Positions 23,901 through 39,861 of a stretch of 64,000 nucleotides of DNA are shown piece after piece. This DNA comes from Stomoxys calcitrans (taxonomy: Eukaryota; Arthropoda; Insecta; Diptera; Muscidae). Where the stretch lies: NCBI RefSeq assembly GCF_963082655.1, contig NC_081552.1, forward strand, positions 196,807,281-196,871,280. The letters run 5' to 3'. How positions within the stretch are numbered: position 1 is the stretch's first letter; the number at the start of each line of letters is the position of its first letter. The notes under the pieces are model-generated. The model made no database searches, was not told where the DNA came from, and saw only the letters and a list, made by a program, of their open reading frames with translations. The position numbers were made by a program, and so were the translations under genes.

Positions 23901-26900
23901 AGATTTCAACATAAAAATATTCACAAAGCCACATGGCTGTCACCCGATCAAAACACGAGGAACCAAATTGATCACGCAGAATGAAAACCGAAAATTCTAC
24001 CAAAGAATTAAACATTAAACCGATGGCTTTGGTGCAGGCACATCCTTCTGCAGAGACAAAGAAGGAAATCTGGTAACTGACACAGATAACATGCTGAGGA
24101 TATGGAAAGAACATTTTACCCAACTGCTAGTGTCCGACGTTGGCGGCAAAGAGGATACCGCAGAACCAATCAATGATGATTGTATAGAATGTTTACCTTC
24201 TAGTAAGAATGAGGTCCAAGTAGCAGTGACCCGACTAAAGAACAACCAGACAGCGGGAGCCGACGGGTTACCCGCTGAACTATTTAAGACCGGAGGCGAC
24301 ACGCTGATAAGGCGTATGCATCAGCTTATCTGCGCAATCTGGATAGAAGAACGCATGACCGATAATTGGAACGTCAGCATACAATGTCCCGTACGCAAGA
24401 AAGGAGACAAGACGGAATGTGCCAACTACAGAGGTATAAGTCTCCTCCCCATCGCATACAAGATACTCTCGAGCGTACTGTATGAAAGATTAAAACCTAA
24501 AGTAAATGAGATAATTGGGCCCTATCAATGCGGCTTTAGATTTAGGTAAATCCACCCTGGACCAGATATTCACACTGCGCCAAATCCTGGAAAAGACCCG
24601 AGAAGGACAAATCAACGCCTACCATCTCTTTATTGACTACAAAGCCGCCTTCGATATCACTTTTCGTTCAAAGGTATTTCAAGCCATGTCTGAGTTTGGT
24701 ATCCCTGCAAAATTAATAAAACTCTGCAGGATGACACTTGCTGATACGCGTTCCTCAGTAAGAATAGGAAAGAATCTCTCCGAACCATTTAATACCAAAC
24801 GAGGTTTCAGACAAGGAGACAGCCTATCGTGAGATCTCTATAATATTTTGTTGGAGAAGATTATACGAGATATAGATGTGAATAGATATGGCACACTTAT
24901 CATAAGAGAACACATGCTACTCGCCTATGCCGACGACATCGATATCATAGGTTGGTCACCGGAAGGTTCTGAAGCATGGGTACTTGTTAAAACAGATGAG
25001 GCAGTGCTTGGAGTATTTGAGAGAAAGATTCTTCGTAAAATATATGGACCTGTTTGCGTTAATGGAGAATATAGGCGACGTATGTACCACGAGCTGTATG
25101 ACAACGATAGCATAGTAGGCTAGGTCAGAATGTTGTCAGATTGGATGAAAAAGCTCCAGCAAAGAAGTCTCTGAAGGTAAACACGGTGGGACACGTAAAC
25201 CGAGAAGACCAAACCCCCGATGGAAAGATCAAGTGGTGGGAGACACCTCGAAACTTGGTGACAGAAATTTAAGAATGAGCGCAGAAGATCGAGGCGCTTG
25301 GAACGCTATTCCACGTTCGTCTAATGGAACAGATGTGCTGTCATAGCCAATTAAATTAAAGTAAGTAATACTTTATGTGGCCTGGTAATTCTAGATGTCC
25401 TTTAGAAGTATACCCCCACTCCACCCTATGGTGTTGGGTATAAAAATGCGATGCGAACAAAATTAATTGTAGCTTTGTGTAAATGAACTGCATTCGGTTT
25501 TGAATACCTTGCTCTCATGTGCTAGCTAGCTGCCTGTAAATTATTTCGCAGTTTCAAAGTAATACAAATATTTCTATGGCTTCTTTTTGTTCTAAACACA
25601 CAAATGACATGCATTCATTCATTTTATATGGCATGCATGCAGGCATGTATGATGGGTGTATGTGTATATATGTTGGCTTGTGTTGGCAAGTATTTAGAGA
25701 AAGGGAGAGGTAGAGGGGTTCTGTATTATGCCACACAACTTGCCTCTTAATGTTAACTAACAGTCAGATTTACGTACCTTCTTCATTCTGATAGCCCTTA
25801 ACACATATGGCCATGGTGGCTTCGAAGAGTTTCAACAGCAACTTCTTACAATCACCGCGTGTATCAAACAATGGCAGTAAGTCGTCATCAATTTCGATCT
25901 CTTTCGGTGACTCCTCGGTTGATTTGTGCAAGTCCAGAAATGAGTTTGAGCGGCTGCCAGAGAAAATTGAACCGAATATGTGGAAAAGTTTATTTATAAT
26001 ACCAACACTGGACGATGTGGTTCCACCATTAAGTGTTGCCGCAGCTGCTGCTGCTGCAGTGGCAGTGGTTATGGTTTTGGTGTCACTGGGCGAAAAGCTG
26101 TGGCGCCTGTAGAGAGCTTGTTGCATTGACGTGGGGCATTCGTTTTCTTGACTTTGAATAATGTGATTGTGATGATGGCGGTGGAGGTGGAGGTGGTGGT
26201 ATTTGTAGTCATTTAACATATGCTTTTGGTTTCTTATATCGAATAGCGTAATACTTTCGTTGAGTGGATTTTCAGCCAAGTCTTCCACCTCCTGCAATTG
26301 CTTGAGAAACGATTGAGATTTACAAGACTGGGACCGTTCACATGTCACTGCCGTATGAAATGGTGATGTAGTTGCTTCTTCCTCCCTAGAATACAAACTA
26401 TTGAATGCTGCGGTTTCGCACAAAGTTGTTATACTGCCCGCAGATGAGCTGTCCCAAGTAGCCGATGATATGGAGGAAATCGAAAGCGATGACGTTGTTG
26501 CCTTTGAATCTTGTATGGCATTTATGAAATTCTCTATCAACTCCCAAGATGAATCAAAATCTTTGTCTACATTTGCGGCCTTTGTGCATTTTGTAGCTGT
26601 GCGTTTGGGTGCCAACATTAGAAAAGCGTTAAGCGCATTATAATTCAATTGCAGAATATCCAGAATTGTTTTGTCGCCTGGTTTAAGTGTAATATTGGAA
26701 TTAATTTCGGTGCCCAGTGAAGATTTATCCTCTTCACTTTCCCTTACATGCTCATCGTCTTCGTCTTCTTCGTGGGCTATGGAATAGATTTTGGCAAACT
26801 CATTGTAGAAATATTGACTAGTTTTCAGCAGTTCATAATTGAGAGTCCATTGCAGGGCGACTATGTGTAAAATATCGACAGTTTTTAGTTTCAAATGTTG

Positions 26901-29900
26901 GTGGTTGTTGTTGCTGCTGTTGCTGTTGCTGTTGCACGAGGATAAACTATAACCGGTGTCTAGCCAAAAAACGCTGCTATTGACAGACTCGATACGTTTG
27001 ACTCTCTGTATTAGGCTGTTGAAGAGAACATGGGCCCTTTCAGAGCTATTAAATTGCAATGTTATAAGTCTGCGACTTAGTATGATCTGCTCTTGATTGG
27101 TATCGCCAAGAAAGGTTATATTGTCAATGCCGATTTTGATGAGATCACAAACACCACGTATTAGATATGGTTCCTCCAGCAGTTCCTCCAAATGTCTAAT
27201 ATTCTCCTCATTGTAAAAGGCCTTAATCAATCGTATATCCCGAAGGTACATGGAAAATATGCTCAAGCATTCGTTTAGAAGTTTATTGTATTCTTCTTTA
27301 AGCAAGGCATTGCTTTCAATGTTCAAATGCAACTCGGGGTATTTCGCCAGCCTTTGTTGGTGATCAGGTGATGTGGACGGTCGTTGCCAAAACTTTAAGG
27401 TGTGCTGAGGCGAATCGGACTTGGAGTCTTTCTGGGCAAAGAGTTTCAATTTATAGCTGCGAAATATAGGAAGTACAATTTCGGCTATCACTCCCGAGGC
27501 TATATCATTCGTTAGTAGATGAGACAAATGCTTGAGATGCTTCAGGAAAAACAACAGGTTCGTGCGATCCTCTTCGACATTGATTAGTTTGCCATAAAAG
27601 GTTTTGTAAATCTGCAACAGTCCCTCATGAAATTCCGAGGATTTCAGTTTAGCATCACATTTGGCACAACTGTTTATGTTGGATTTTTTTGCTGCATTAT
27701 TTACCTGCTCCAAGGGGCAACGCAAAAATATCGTAGAAATAAGTTTGTAATACAAGAATTTGTAGGCACACTTCTGATAATAGGTGGAGAGGTTGAAAAC
27801 GGTATTCAATATGGTGTTGAACAACGATAACTTATAGTGACAACAACACAGACCGGATCTGGCCAAGTACAGCATGGAGTGCTCCTGCAGTTCCCTGGGT
27901 AGAGCTGGCAACAAAGTGATTAGAATGTTTTGAAAGTAACATGTTAGTCGGGGCAATGACTGCAGACAATGGGCTTGTCTAGTTTTAACCTTGCGATAAC
28001 GCAAAGGAACAGATTTGCCCGAGTTGTGATTTAAGGTCGAATAAGAATTGCTTGAAGACGAGCACATTATCAGATCGTATCTCTTCAGGTTCTCCACTAT
28101 TTTCAAGAGGCAACGAAATATGATGTGAAATAAGGCTCTTACATCTGCCTCTTCAGGCTTGTGATATTGCAGCAAGTCATCCAAGACGCTGAGGCAAGTG
28201 TCTATAACGGTTTCATCAATGAACTTCATGCTGTAGAGATTGATTTTGGCGTTCCACACCGTCTTTTGCGAATAAATACAAACCACATTTTGCAGAATAG
28301 CAAAGATGAGATAGATGATAGCATACAACAATTTGGGCATGTGAGTGTTGCTCTCCAAAGCTGCAATGAGTTTGGCGAAAATGCACTGGAACTGCAAGTC
28401 GCTAAGCGCATGGTCAGTCAGGGCGAATAAATTACTCAAACACTGCTCGTTCAGTTTCACCAGGTAACACTTTATGATGTTGGCATTTTCGATGGATGAA
28501 AACGAACCATTTTCCACTCTTAAGCAATCCAGACTGAAATTCAGTATCAACATGAACACCGAATGATCCGAATGCAATGATTGCATTTCACTGTCTATGC
28601 ATTTCATGAGCAGCTGTATCAAGCATACGGCAATTTCATCACTAGTCTTAGTAGTGCTTTGAAATGCTAGAAAATCACGAATTCTCTGTGGTGAGGGAAA
28701 GTACTCAAACTGTTTGTCACGAATTGCCTGGTCATGTTCCTCGGTAAAGCTTTTGTTTCGGTGTTTCTGCAGCAATTGCAGGTCTCCTATAAAGGCAAAT
28801 ATGTTATGTTCATCTTTTAGCCTCAGCGCTTGTTGATCCCAGGGACAATTGGGAAACAGATTTATGCACAAATTGCAAAGGCTGCTTTGGGAGGCTATTA
28901 ACTGTAATTACATGATTTAACCTTCAATAAAGACACACTCATCACTCGGCAATAATAATTTACCTTGACATCAATCTTCAATAAGAACTCCAACAAATGT
29001 TGACCCAATTGGTGGGTTAGAAATTGTCGCAATGCCAATATTTTACTGCAATCACTTGGCTGCTTAAGGATCAACTGCAAACAAAAGGGGGTTTGCTAAT
29101 AATAGAAATGTTTAATTAAAAAATTTTTGTACCTGAGCAAAATTGTGATTCTTTTTTAAAAGTTGGAATAAGTGTTTGTTCTTCTCCTGTGTTTGTTGCT
29201 GCTGCTGTTGTGGCTTCTCGCTGTCGCTGTCCTCAAGATCGATGCGAGTTGGCTCTACATCCGTCAAAGAGGGCGCATAGAGATCAGATTTACTTATTAT
29301 ATCATAAACTTGTTCCAACAAATATGAGCATATTTCTTCAGGTATGGGATTGAAGAAACTGAAAAAAAATTACAAATTAAATTAAATTTGCTTATATTTG
29401 ATCAAAATCCGTACACATTGTAGGAACCATAGAGTAAATCGTTGTGTAATTTTTTTAGGATCGATTGATAAATGCATTAGCAAAGGTCTTGAAAGGGAAA
29501 ATCAGGAGATCCATATATATGGGAGCAATATCTAAAAAATTTTGATGATTTCGTATTCTTTGTATATAAACCTGATCTTCTGAACTCATAAAATCGGATT
29601 TTACTTAAATATAGCCACTATATAGACCGATCTCTAGACTTAAAGTCTTTAGCCAATAAACTGGTCATTTTTCATCCGATTTCGATGAAATTGGGCACAG
29701 GGAGTTCTGGTAGACCCCTATTAATTTCTGTGAAGTGCCGTTCAGATCGGACAATATTTGGATATAGCTACCCTTAGACCGCCCATCTGATCTCCCGATA
29801 TAGGGTATTGAGGCCATAAAAGATCCATTTATCACTCGAATCTTTTTAATATCCTGCTGGAGAAGATTATACGAGATGCGGAAGTGAATAGATATGGCAC

Positions 29901-32900
29901 TCTAATCACAAGAGAGTACATGCTACTCGCCTATGCCGACGATATCGATATCGATATCATAGGTCGGTCACCGGAAGTAGTAACTGCAGCCTTTGAAAGA
30001 ATCGAAAGAGAGTCAGTGAAAATGGGTCTGGCAGTAAAATGAGATAAGACGAAATGGATGGTTTCCACTCCCAAAAAGCCTTGCACAACCGAGCAGATAA
30101 AGAACATGGAGAAAGTTGGGAATCACAACTTTGAGATAGTCAGTAACTTTATCTACCGCCGTAACCGAAACGAATGACACCAGATTGGAGATTAAGCGAA
30201 GTATAATACTGGCAAACAGATGCTACTTTGGACTAAGTAAGCAGTTTAGAAACAAGGCCACCTCTCGACAGACGAAGACTACACTTTACAAGACACTGAT
30301 ACTACCCGAGCAGACACGGTAGCAGACGCGTTAACTGGCTACCGGGTGAATGTAGTCCTTGGAGAACGACCGCCACCCATTGCACCCGAAGAAATCGACC
30401 TCCCCCGGCAAACCAGAGTGATTCTGGCTCAATTACGTTCCGGCAGATGCAGCCGCCTCAATTCCCACAGAGCTAGGATTGATGCCGACGTGCAAGATGT
30501 ATGTCCCGACTGTAACCAGGGACCGCACGATACACGTCACCTGTTTAACTGCCCGGCCAGACCCACTCGACTCAGACCCAGATCCCTGTGGACGCACCCC
30601 ATCTTAGTCGCGGAGTTCCTGGGTCTTGACACTCAACAGAATCAAGCAGACGAAAGATAGTACACATTAACTGCTACAACAACAACAACTACCCGAGCTG
30701 TTATATGGTTCTGAAGCATGGGTACTTGTGAAAGCAGATGAGGCAGTACTTGGAGTATTTGAGAGAAAGATTCTTCGTATAATATATGGACCAGTTTGCG
30801 TTAACGGAGAATATAGGAGACGTAAGAACCACGAGCTGTATGACGACGATAGCATAGTTACACGCATCCAGCAAAGAAGACCAAAATCCCGATGGAAAGA
30901 TCAAGTTGTGGGAGAGACCTCGAAACTTGGTGTCAGAGATTTTAGAATGAGCGCAGAAGATCGAGGCGCTTGGAACGCTATTCTACGTTCGGCGAGTGAA
31001 AGAAATATTCTGTCATAGCCAATTAAAGTAAAGTAAAGTATCACTCGAATTCGGTAAAATTTGGCACAGAGTGTTCTGGTCGACCCCTACCCATTCCTGT
31101 CAAATGTGGTACAGATCGGACCATATTTGAATATAGTTGCCATAAATACCAAGTTCCTGTACCCTTCTAAATCTATTTGTTGAATATCGTCCAGATCGGA
31201 CCATATTTGGATATAGCTGCTATATAGACTGGTCTCCCGATATTGATGAAATTTGAAACAGTGAGTTTTGATAGACCTCTACACCTGTTTGTTGAACATC
31301 GTCCTTTTGGGTATTTACCCATCGCTCATCTCTATTCATAACATGAACTGTGGAAGTGCGTCAAAGTAGTCAAATATGAGAGTCGATAGTACGAACTATT
31401 CCAAAGTATTTGAAGTCACATTTAACAAATCCACCGCACATTTTATAGGAATTTGTAGAAACAAGTTCCACAGGGTTTTCCCAGATCAAGAAGCTAGAAA
31501 TACAGTTGATCCCTTTATTCCTTGATGGCATGTATGGTTGTACCTATGAATGCATGCTATTTATTTTACTTTAATAAATGTTTTACCTTTTAAAAGCCTC
31601 ATCCTCCAACAATTCCTTAGGGACAAATTGAAAATTGTATAAAAATAGCTGTAACCAGTGTTGCTGTAATAAGACAGAAACTAAGAGTCAAGAGAATGAC
31701 CTTTATGGAAATGGAAAAACACACTTACCTTGACATCTACATCTCCTTCGCTGATTGCTGTTTCCTGCATGTAATTATGCCAGATGAGTTGCAGTGTATC
31801 GAACAGAAGCTCATATTCTCCATGATAAACCAGATGAGTGGCAGTATAAATAGATTCCATGGCAGCCAGCAAGGGTAACTCAAATGATAAGCCAAACAAG
31901 AATTAAACGAAGAACACAATCTCACACACACCAGGGAAACAAAAGTGTTCTCCGAAGACTAGCCAGTAATAAAGATGTGGCAGTAGCATGCACTTCATTA
32001 CAACCTCCAACATAACTGTCTGTTGCTGGAGAACAAAAAGAAAAACTAGCTCGTGTTAATAATATACAGATGTATGTGCATAGTTGGAGAGTCCGTTCCT
32101 ATTGAAAATGGACGTAATGGAATTACATACTACCTATATACTCGTACTTTAGCCCATCAACAGGCTATTGTGATTGCACACTCTACATTTGAATTGTTTT
32201 AAAGTGAATGGGAAAAGTCTGGACGAGGGACTTTTAACATAACAAAAAGTAATGGCCATAACAAAAAAAAAAAAGAATATAAAGAATCTGGTAAGAAGTT
32301 TAAATATTGAATTTCATGTTATTGCGATTTTCTTTACAAGAGCTATGGACACAATTTGTCAGCATATGAATATTACTAACGAACTGCATGGATATTTAAA
32401 AATAAAAAAATAAATTTAAAATTTTGAATTGGTCTTTTTTATTTATGTAGCTCAAATTGCAATTTCATCGGAATGAAAAACCCAAACAAAAATCTGAAGG
32501 TCTGCTGTAATTGCAATGATTGTTGCTCAATGAAGTCCATTGTGGCGCAGAGGTTAGCATTTCCACCAGTGACAGTGAATGCTTGAGTTCTAAACATGGC
32601 AGTAACATTCAAAACATAACCAACCCTTAGCTGAGGTTCTCGTGATGACAATGCTCATCACACAAATCGGAGTTCCGAGTTCCAAACCATGGGGTGCTCA
32701 TAGCCATGCCGAGCCGGGTTTAATGTAAAAGATGTCCGTTTTAAATTTGGACAGCAGACAGGTCTTGGATTGTTCTATTTGTTAATGCAAGCCCTGATTT
32801 CCAGAAAAATCTACTAACTAGGTCGAATGTGACCAGGTACCAACACGGGATAACTATAAAAACCTCGCAAGTTTGAACTATAAACTGCGAGCATGTTGTT

Positions 32901-35900
32901 GTTGTAACCAGATTTTCATGTGGAGGGGGCGATCCTCGTCAAGCTCATGTCGGTGAGCCGCCGGAACAGGGTGGCCATTGGTTATTTAAAGGCGCCAATA
33001 ACTCGATCATCGTGGGCACTCCGTATTTGTGCAAGTGCCGGTGCCACCCGACCTCTCAATGAGACTCTCCGCTTGATACCGCTGATTTTCCGCGACTGCA
33101 GTTACAGCTACTCCGGATGGAGCATTCCGCTATCCGCAACCTGTGGACGCGCCCGGTAGCTCGCAGCTAAGCTTCTCGTGACAGCAATGAACACCACACA
33201 GATTGGACCTCAATGCTGCAGCTTGTGTGGTGCTCACAGCTATCCCGTGCCGGGAGCTGCCAGCATTATCGGCTCTTGTTTAAATACTGGGTGCTTGCGA
33301 TACTCGACATGACAAGACAAACTATTGGCGCCTTTAAATAATCAATGGCCATGATGCTCCCGCAGCAATCGTCCTTATGGACAATAAACAGGTCTTTAGA
33401 TACTCTAATATCCCCTAGGCTAGTTTAGATTAGATTGAATGGCACGATGCAGTTGCTAGTCTCTTCACTCGGAAGCCTTAGGATCATTGTTCGCCCTAGA
33501 AGAGCGAAAAAAAAATAAAAGCGTGGTAAGTTCGGCAGGGCCGAATCTTATATAGTCTCCACCATGGATCCCATTTGTCAGGTTATGCACCGATTCGGGC
33601 CATACTTGGTTTGAATGTTAGAGAACATTTCAGCTAAATCGGAGAAAGAATTGCGCTCTCTAGGGGCTAGGGGCTCAACGGTGGCCATCGTAGCGCAAAG
33701 GTTAGCATGTCTCTTTGCTCAAAATAAAGAAAGATTACTCGCAAATACCTCGTCTGGACTAATTCATGGCCATATGGCTTCGCATCACGACGCTGAACGC
33801 CTGGGTTCGAATCCTGGCAGGGACATCAGAAAAATTTTCAGCGGTGGTTATCCCCTCCTAAAGCCGCCGACATTTGTGAGGTAATTTGCCATGTAAAAAC
33901 TTCTACCCAAAGAGGTGTCGCTCTGCGGCATGCCGTTCGGACTCGTCTATAAAAAGGAGGCCCTTTATCATTGAACTTAAAATTAAATCGGACAGCATTC
34001 ATTGATTTGTGAGAAGTTAGCCCCAGTTCTTAAATGGAATGTTCATGGGCAAATTTGCATTTGCAGGGGCTCAAGAAGTGCAAACGAAGATAGGTTTATA
34101 TGAGAGCTATATCAGGATATAGACCGATTCAGGGCATACTTGGAAGTCATAGAAGTCATTGTGAAAAATGTCAGCCAAATCTGATAATAATTGCTCCTTT
34201 TAGAGGCTCAATAAGGCAAATCGGCAGTTCGGTTTATATGGAAGCAATATCAGATTATGGACCTATTTGAATCATATTTGGTTGTTGGAAGTCATGGCAA
34301 AATTATAAATGCGAAATGTCACGCCTTCTTATAGGCCTAGAAAGTCAAATCTAAAGATCGGTTTTGGTTATGAACCGTTTCGAATCATACTTAGCATTGT
34401 TGTTGGAAGTACAAAAACACATCATGCAAAATTTCAGCCAAATCAGATAGGAATTGCGAACTCTAGAAGCTTAAGAATTCAAAATCCGGTTTATACGGCG
34501 ACAAAATCAGGTTATGAAACGATATAACCCATACTAAGCCATAACGGAATATCTCATATAAAATTTCCGCTACATCGGATATGAGTTGCGCCCCCTAGAG
34601 GCTCTAGAAGTCAAGATCCGAGATATCAGCTATATCAAAACATAAATCGATATGATCCTCACTAATACGACCTACACTAAAACGATGGACAGACGGACGG
34701 GCATGAAAAAATCGACTAGGAATGTCAAGATGATCAGGAATATATATACTTTGTTTGGACTCAGATCAATATTTCGATGTGTTACAAGAAGAATAACGAA
34801 ATTGGTATTCCCTACCCTATGGTGGAGGATATAAAAAAAGAAGAAGCTTTGTCCAGTCAACCACATCAGGGTTGACAGTGGTAAAGTTACGGAGTAGTTG
34901 CAACTGAAGTCGCGGACAATCAGCAGTATAAGGAGGAGAGACTCAGTGAAAGGTCGGACGGCACCGTGTCTTGCTTAAAAACTAAGCGCCTGGGATACTT
35001 GATATTACAAGGCGGTATTCGGGTACGGAAAGTAGTATTCACTCACAGGAGGATTCACTAATAGGACCTCATCTCCATATGGGTATGGGTATGAATATAC
35101 CCACTATTCTTTTGATGGCCCAGGATCCAGACCCTGGCAGCCTTCCGTATGGTCCGAAAAAACTTCTGGCATCTCCTAACCAGTCTCGACCTCCTAACCA
35201 AAATATAGTAGCTCATGATGATAGGGCCTATTCATGACATTGGCTTCCTTTAACCTTCTATGGACAGTCCAGAGCAGTGTAACTGTTATGATAAATACAA
35301 CTATAGCACTAAGGACCAAATTTCTTCCATCTAGAACCAATTTTAAATATAGGAATACTGGTTTTGCTCGAGCTTTTTGCGCCCTTTTTACTACATAGAG
35401 TACTGTGTTTGGATTATTATGAAGCCATATTTGAATGTGGAGTTGGCGACCCTCGTCAATCTCTTATAGGCGAGCAAGCTAGTTCCGGTCTATACGACCG
35501 ATTGCTGCGGAAACATGTTGGCCATTAATTATTTAAAGGCGCCAATAACTCGCCTTGTCGTATCGAACACCATAGGCACTCAATATTTAAACACAAACCG
35601 GTACCACACGACCTCTCACTGAGACTCTCCACTCGATACCGCTGATTGTCCGCAGTTGCTATTCCGTATGGAGCAATCCACTAACCGCAACCTGTGGACG
35701 CGCTCGGTGCTTCCAGCTAAGCTTCTCTTGATAACAAAGAACACCACAGAGATGAAAGTTCAAAGTTCCAGCCTGTGCTCATAGTTATCCCGTGCCGGGA
35801 GCTTTTTATTGTGGCAGATATATGCTTTGTGCAGTGGTTTTAGAAAATGTGCTTCGAACTTGCGAAAGCAAGTAATGCGTTCGTCCTGCGGCCGCCTTCT

Positions 35901-38900
35901 TACCGATAATCCCTTCTACTAGTAATTGGACAAATGGCATTTTTGTGGGACTGCAAATCGTTGGGCTCACCCAGGACGAGTACTTCTTTGCAATACTTGT
36001 CTATCTACTCGTTTCGCGTATAATCATTGTGATCGGGAACCTATGTAAGTGAGCGCTTAACATGCCAGTAGTTGTTGTTGTAGACACATTTTCATGTGGA
36101 GGTGGCGATCCTGTAGATGAGCAAGCTCATTCCGGCCCAAGGGACCGATCGCCGCAGGAACAGGGTGGCAATTAATTATTTAAAGGCGCCAATAAATCGC
36201 CTTGTCGTATCGAGCATCACAGGCACTTAATATTTTCATCCATTCATTTTTATTAATCAAACATCGCCCATCCGGGCTTTACATTGAGAGATTGGAAAAT
36301 TTCATAGGCGGACATGATAACCTCTGCGCTAATTTTTAAAAAATTACTAACATAGTCTCTAACGCACAATTATCCGTTCAAACACCAAGAAAAAGCAGCA
36401 AATGTGAGATATCATCAGTGATGAAAAGGAATTCAATCGAGTTGCCTATAAGAAATGTTGGATTAGCTTAGACTTAAAAGTTTGTTGACATACTGAGATG
36501 TTTTTAAGACTAGTAGGAAGAGTATACCATAGCCTAGACAAGCGTATTACAAATTATCTTTCAAATACAACATGATTGGAACTTTCAATACGAATTTGAG
36601 AGTTCAGGGTTGAGTGCAAGAATTGAAAGTAAGGAAGAAGGTAACTGTGTTCATGGTACTTAAGGATATTGAAGAAAAAGCAGAGGCATCTAATATTGAA
36701 AAAGTGCTAAAAGAACATTCAAGTAATTCTTTTGCAAAGTATTCATAGTCTCGTCTACAACGACGACCGTAAACAAACCGTAGTATGCTATGGAAACACG
36801 TTTGAAGCCTAAGCAGATTAGTCCTATTGGATCCGGAATATACCTCAGCACCATACAATGTATGAGGCATCAGCAACGAATGAGCCAGCTATAATTTATT
36901 TGTGTGGGTAAAATAACATTCAAATTGTAGAGCTTTTTAAGTATAAAGTTTAGTTTGGAGCAGATATGTGCAATGTGCAAGGAGAATACAATATCAGAAT
37001 CAATTACAAAGCCCAATGAGGTCATAGTATCAGTCGATGTGACAACATTGTTTTCAACAATAATATTTTGAGGAGAGTATTGGTGATGTGAGCTATTGAA
37101 TACCACGCATTTTGTTTTACCAATGTTAATTGTTAAGTTATTTGACAGAGCCCATTGACAAACTCGTCCAATATCTTCTTCATCAAGGTTCGAGATGCAA
37201 CTTTCTAACGTACCAGAGTCAGTTGTAATTAACAACTGAAAATCATCGGTATATATTGCTTAGTCTACATGTGGTACCCAAGAACGAACGTCATTAACTT
37301 AGAGCATAAACAAAACAGGTCCCAAGACAGAACCTTGGGGTACACCAGTAGAAATAGAATTAACCAGTAGAAAAACGATCATGGCAGACTACATACTGCG
37401 AACGATTTGACAAAAAAGACATAAGTCTACAAGAGGTATGTGAAAAATTGAAATTGTTAAAGAGTTTAAAAAAAAGAATGTCATGGTCAACAGAATCGAA
37501 AGCTTTGCTGAGGTCTAGTGCGGCTAGAATACAGGAATTGCCTTTATCAACAGCACGTCTGATCTCATCAGTAAGTTTGACCATAAGAGATGTGGTACTG
37601 TGGTGTTTTCTAAAACCCGATTGATAAGGGTCAATCAATGAAAACCGATTAAGATAATTCACAAGTTGATCCCTTATTGATATTTCAAATGCCTTCGATA
37701 ATGCTGAAAGAATGGAGATTGGACGATAATCAGAACAACTTTGACCGGTAGTGTCTATTTTCCGTAGGGGAGTACGCCAGAGCTGGTGCCGTCCGGCCTC
37801 TTAATGAGACTATTGGCTCGATACCGCTGATTGTCCGCGACTGCAGTTGCAGCTACTCCGTATGGAGCATTCCACTATCCGCAAACTGTGGACGCGCCCG
37901 GTAGCTTGTAGCTAAGCTTCTCGTGACATCGATGAACCCCAACACAGATCGGACCTCCAAGTTCCAGCCTGTGTATGGCTCACAATGCCTGAGCTTCTGT
38001 ATTCTGCTTTCCGTCAATTATTTTCCCAAGACCTTTCTTAGCTTTGCTTAATAGTGTATTAGTTGTCCAAATGGGGAAGTCGTTAGCTCCAAGAATTGCC
38101 TAATAAAATTCGTGGCCGTGTTTTTTTTATTGTATTTTTGAGACCAATAATCTACTTTGAAAAGAATAATATCATTGATATTATATTAAAATGAATTAAA
38201 TTAAAATGGGTCCCAAGCCACATGAATATTTCATTTGAGATCAAAATAAAAGGTCCTAAATCAGCCAGATGAGACAGAGTACATTAATTTGCCACTTAAA
38301 ATCAGGCAACTCAAAAGTTTCTTGCGATAAGAAAAACTAGAAAAATAGAAAAGTTTTTAAAGAACTAGGCAAAAGATTTCGAACCCGATAAACTCTGACC
38401 AAAAAGGATTGCTCGTATATTGACGAACGAATAATCGGTCAAACTTAAGAAGGAAAAATTATTCACCAAGATCTCGGATTGTCCACTTTTCATGATTCTA
38501 TACAAATGTAGAACTGTACGTAGATTGATGAAATAATGAAAAGAACAACCTAAGAATTCAGATGTGAATAGATCAACCCAATCATGGTCACGAACTCCAA
38601 TCTTAAAAACATATCTAAGAATCTTTCTCACAATTCTCTCTATTCTGCCTAAATTGTAGGACCAAGTCCCACAATAAACTTCAATACCATAATTAACAAG
38701 AGACATCAATAGAGAGTGCGCCAAACGAACTCTTACATGCCTGGGTGTGTAAGATCTAAGGGCGTATAATCTTCTCTAAACAAAGCAAATCTTATTGGAA
38801 ATGATATTTACATGATTCTCAAAACTAAGCTTCGGATCAAGCATTATACCAAGACATCTGAGCGAATCAACAAAATTAATATTCTGATTACCAATAAAAC

Positions 38901-39776
38901 CCGGCTGATACGGGATAACTATGAGCACCACACAGGCTGGAACTTTGAGCTCCGACTTGTGTGTTGTCCATCTTTATCACGGAAAGCTTAGCTGAAAGCT
39001 ACGGGCGCGTCCACTGGTTGCGGATGGTGGAAAGTTCCGATTTTATGCGGAGTAGCTGAAAATGCGGCCGCGGGCAGTCATCGATTTTCGAGAGCAGAGT
39101 CTCAGTGAGGAGTCAGGTGGCACTGACTTAATTAAACTTAATTAAATACTGAGTGCAAGGGAAAATCTGGCGATATATATATATGGGTGCTTCAACCAAA
39201 TCTGAACCGATTTTGATGAAATCTCGCACACATGTTAAGATCAGTAACAAAAAAATCCGCGCCAAATTTTGTGCGGATTGGTTACAAATTGTGTTTATTA
39301 CAGCCTTATAAGTACAAATCGGGCGATACTATATATTCGAGCTATATTCAAATCTGAGCCGATTTTGATGAAATCTCGCACACATGTTAAGATCAGTAAC
39401 AAAACAATCCGTGCCAAATTTTGTGGAAATCGGTTACAAATTGTGTTTATTACAGCCTTATAAGTGTAAATCGGGCGATACAAATATTGGAGCTATATCC
39501 AAATCTGAACTAATTTTGTTGAATTCTGGCATATATGTTAAGATCAGTAGTACCATCCGTGCCAAATTTTGTGCAGATCGGTTGAAAATTTTAGCCAATA
39601 CGGCCATTTAAGTGCAAATCGGGCGATTCATATATATGGGAGCTATATCTAAATCTGAACTGATTTGGATAAAAATTTGCAGATATGTTAAAAACAGTAA
39701 CAAAACAATCTATGTCCAATTTTGTGCAGATCGGTTGAAAATTGTAGCTACAATGGCCATTTAAGTGCAAATCGGG

Positions 39777-39861
<85 letters not shown>

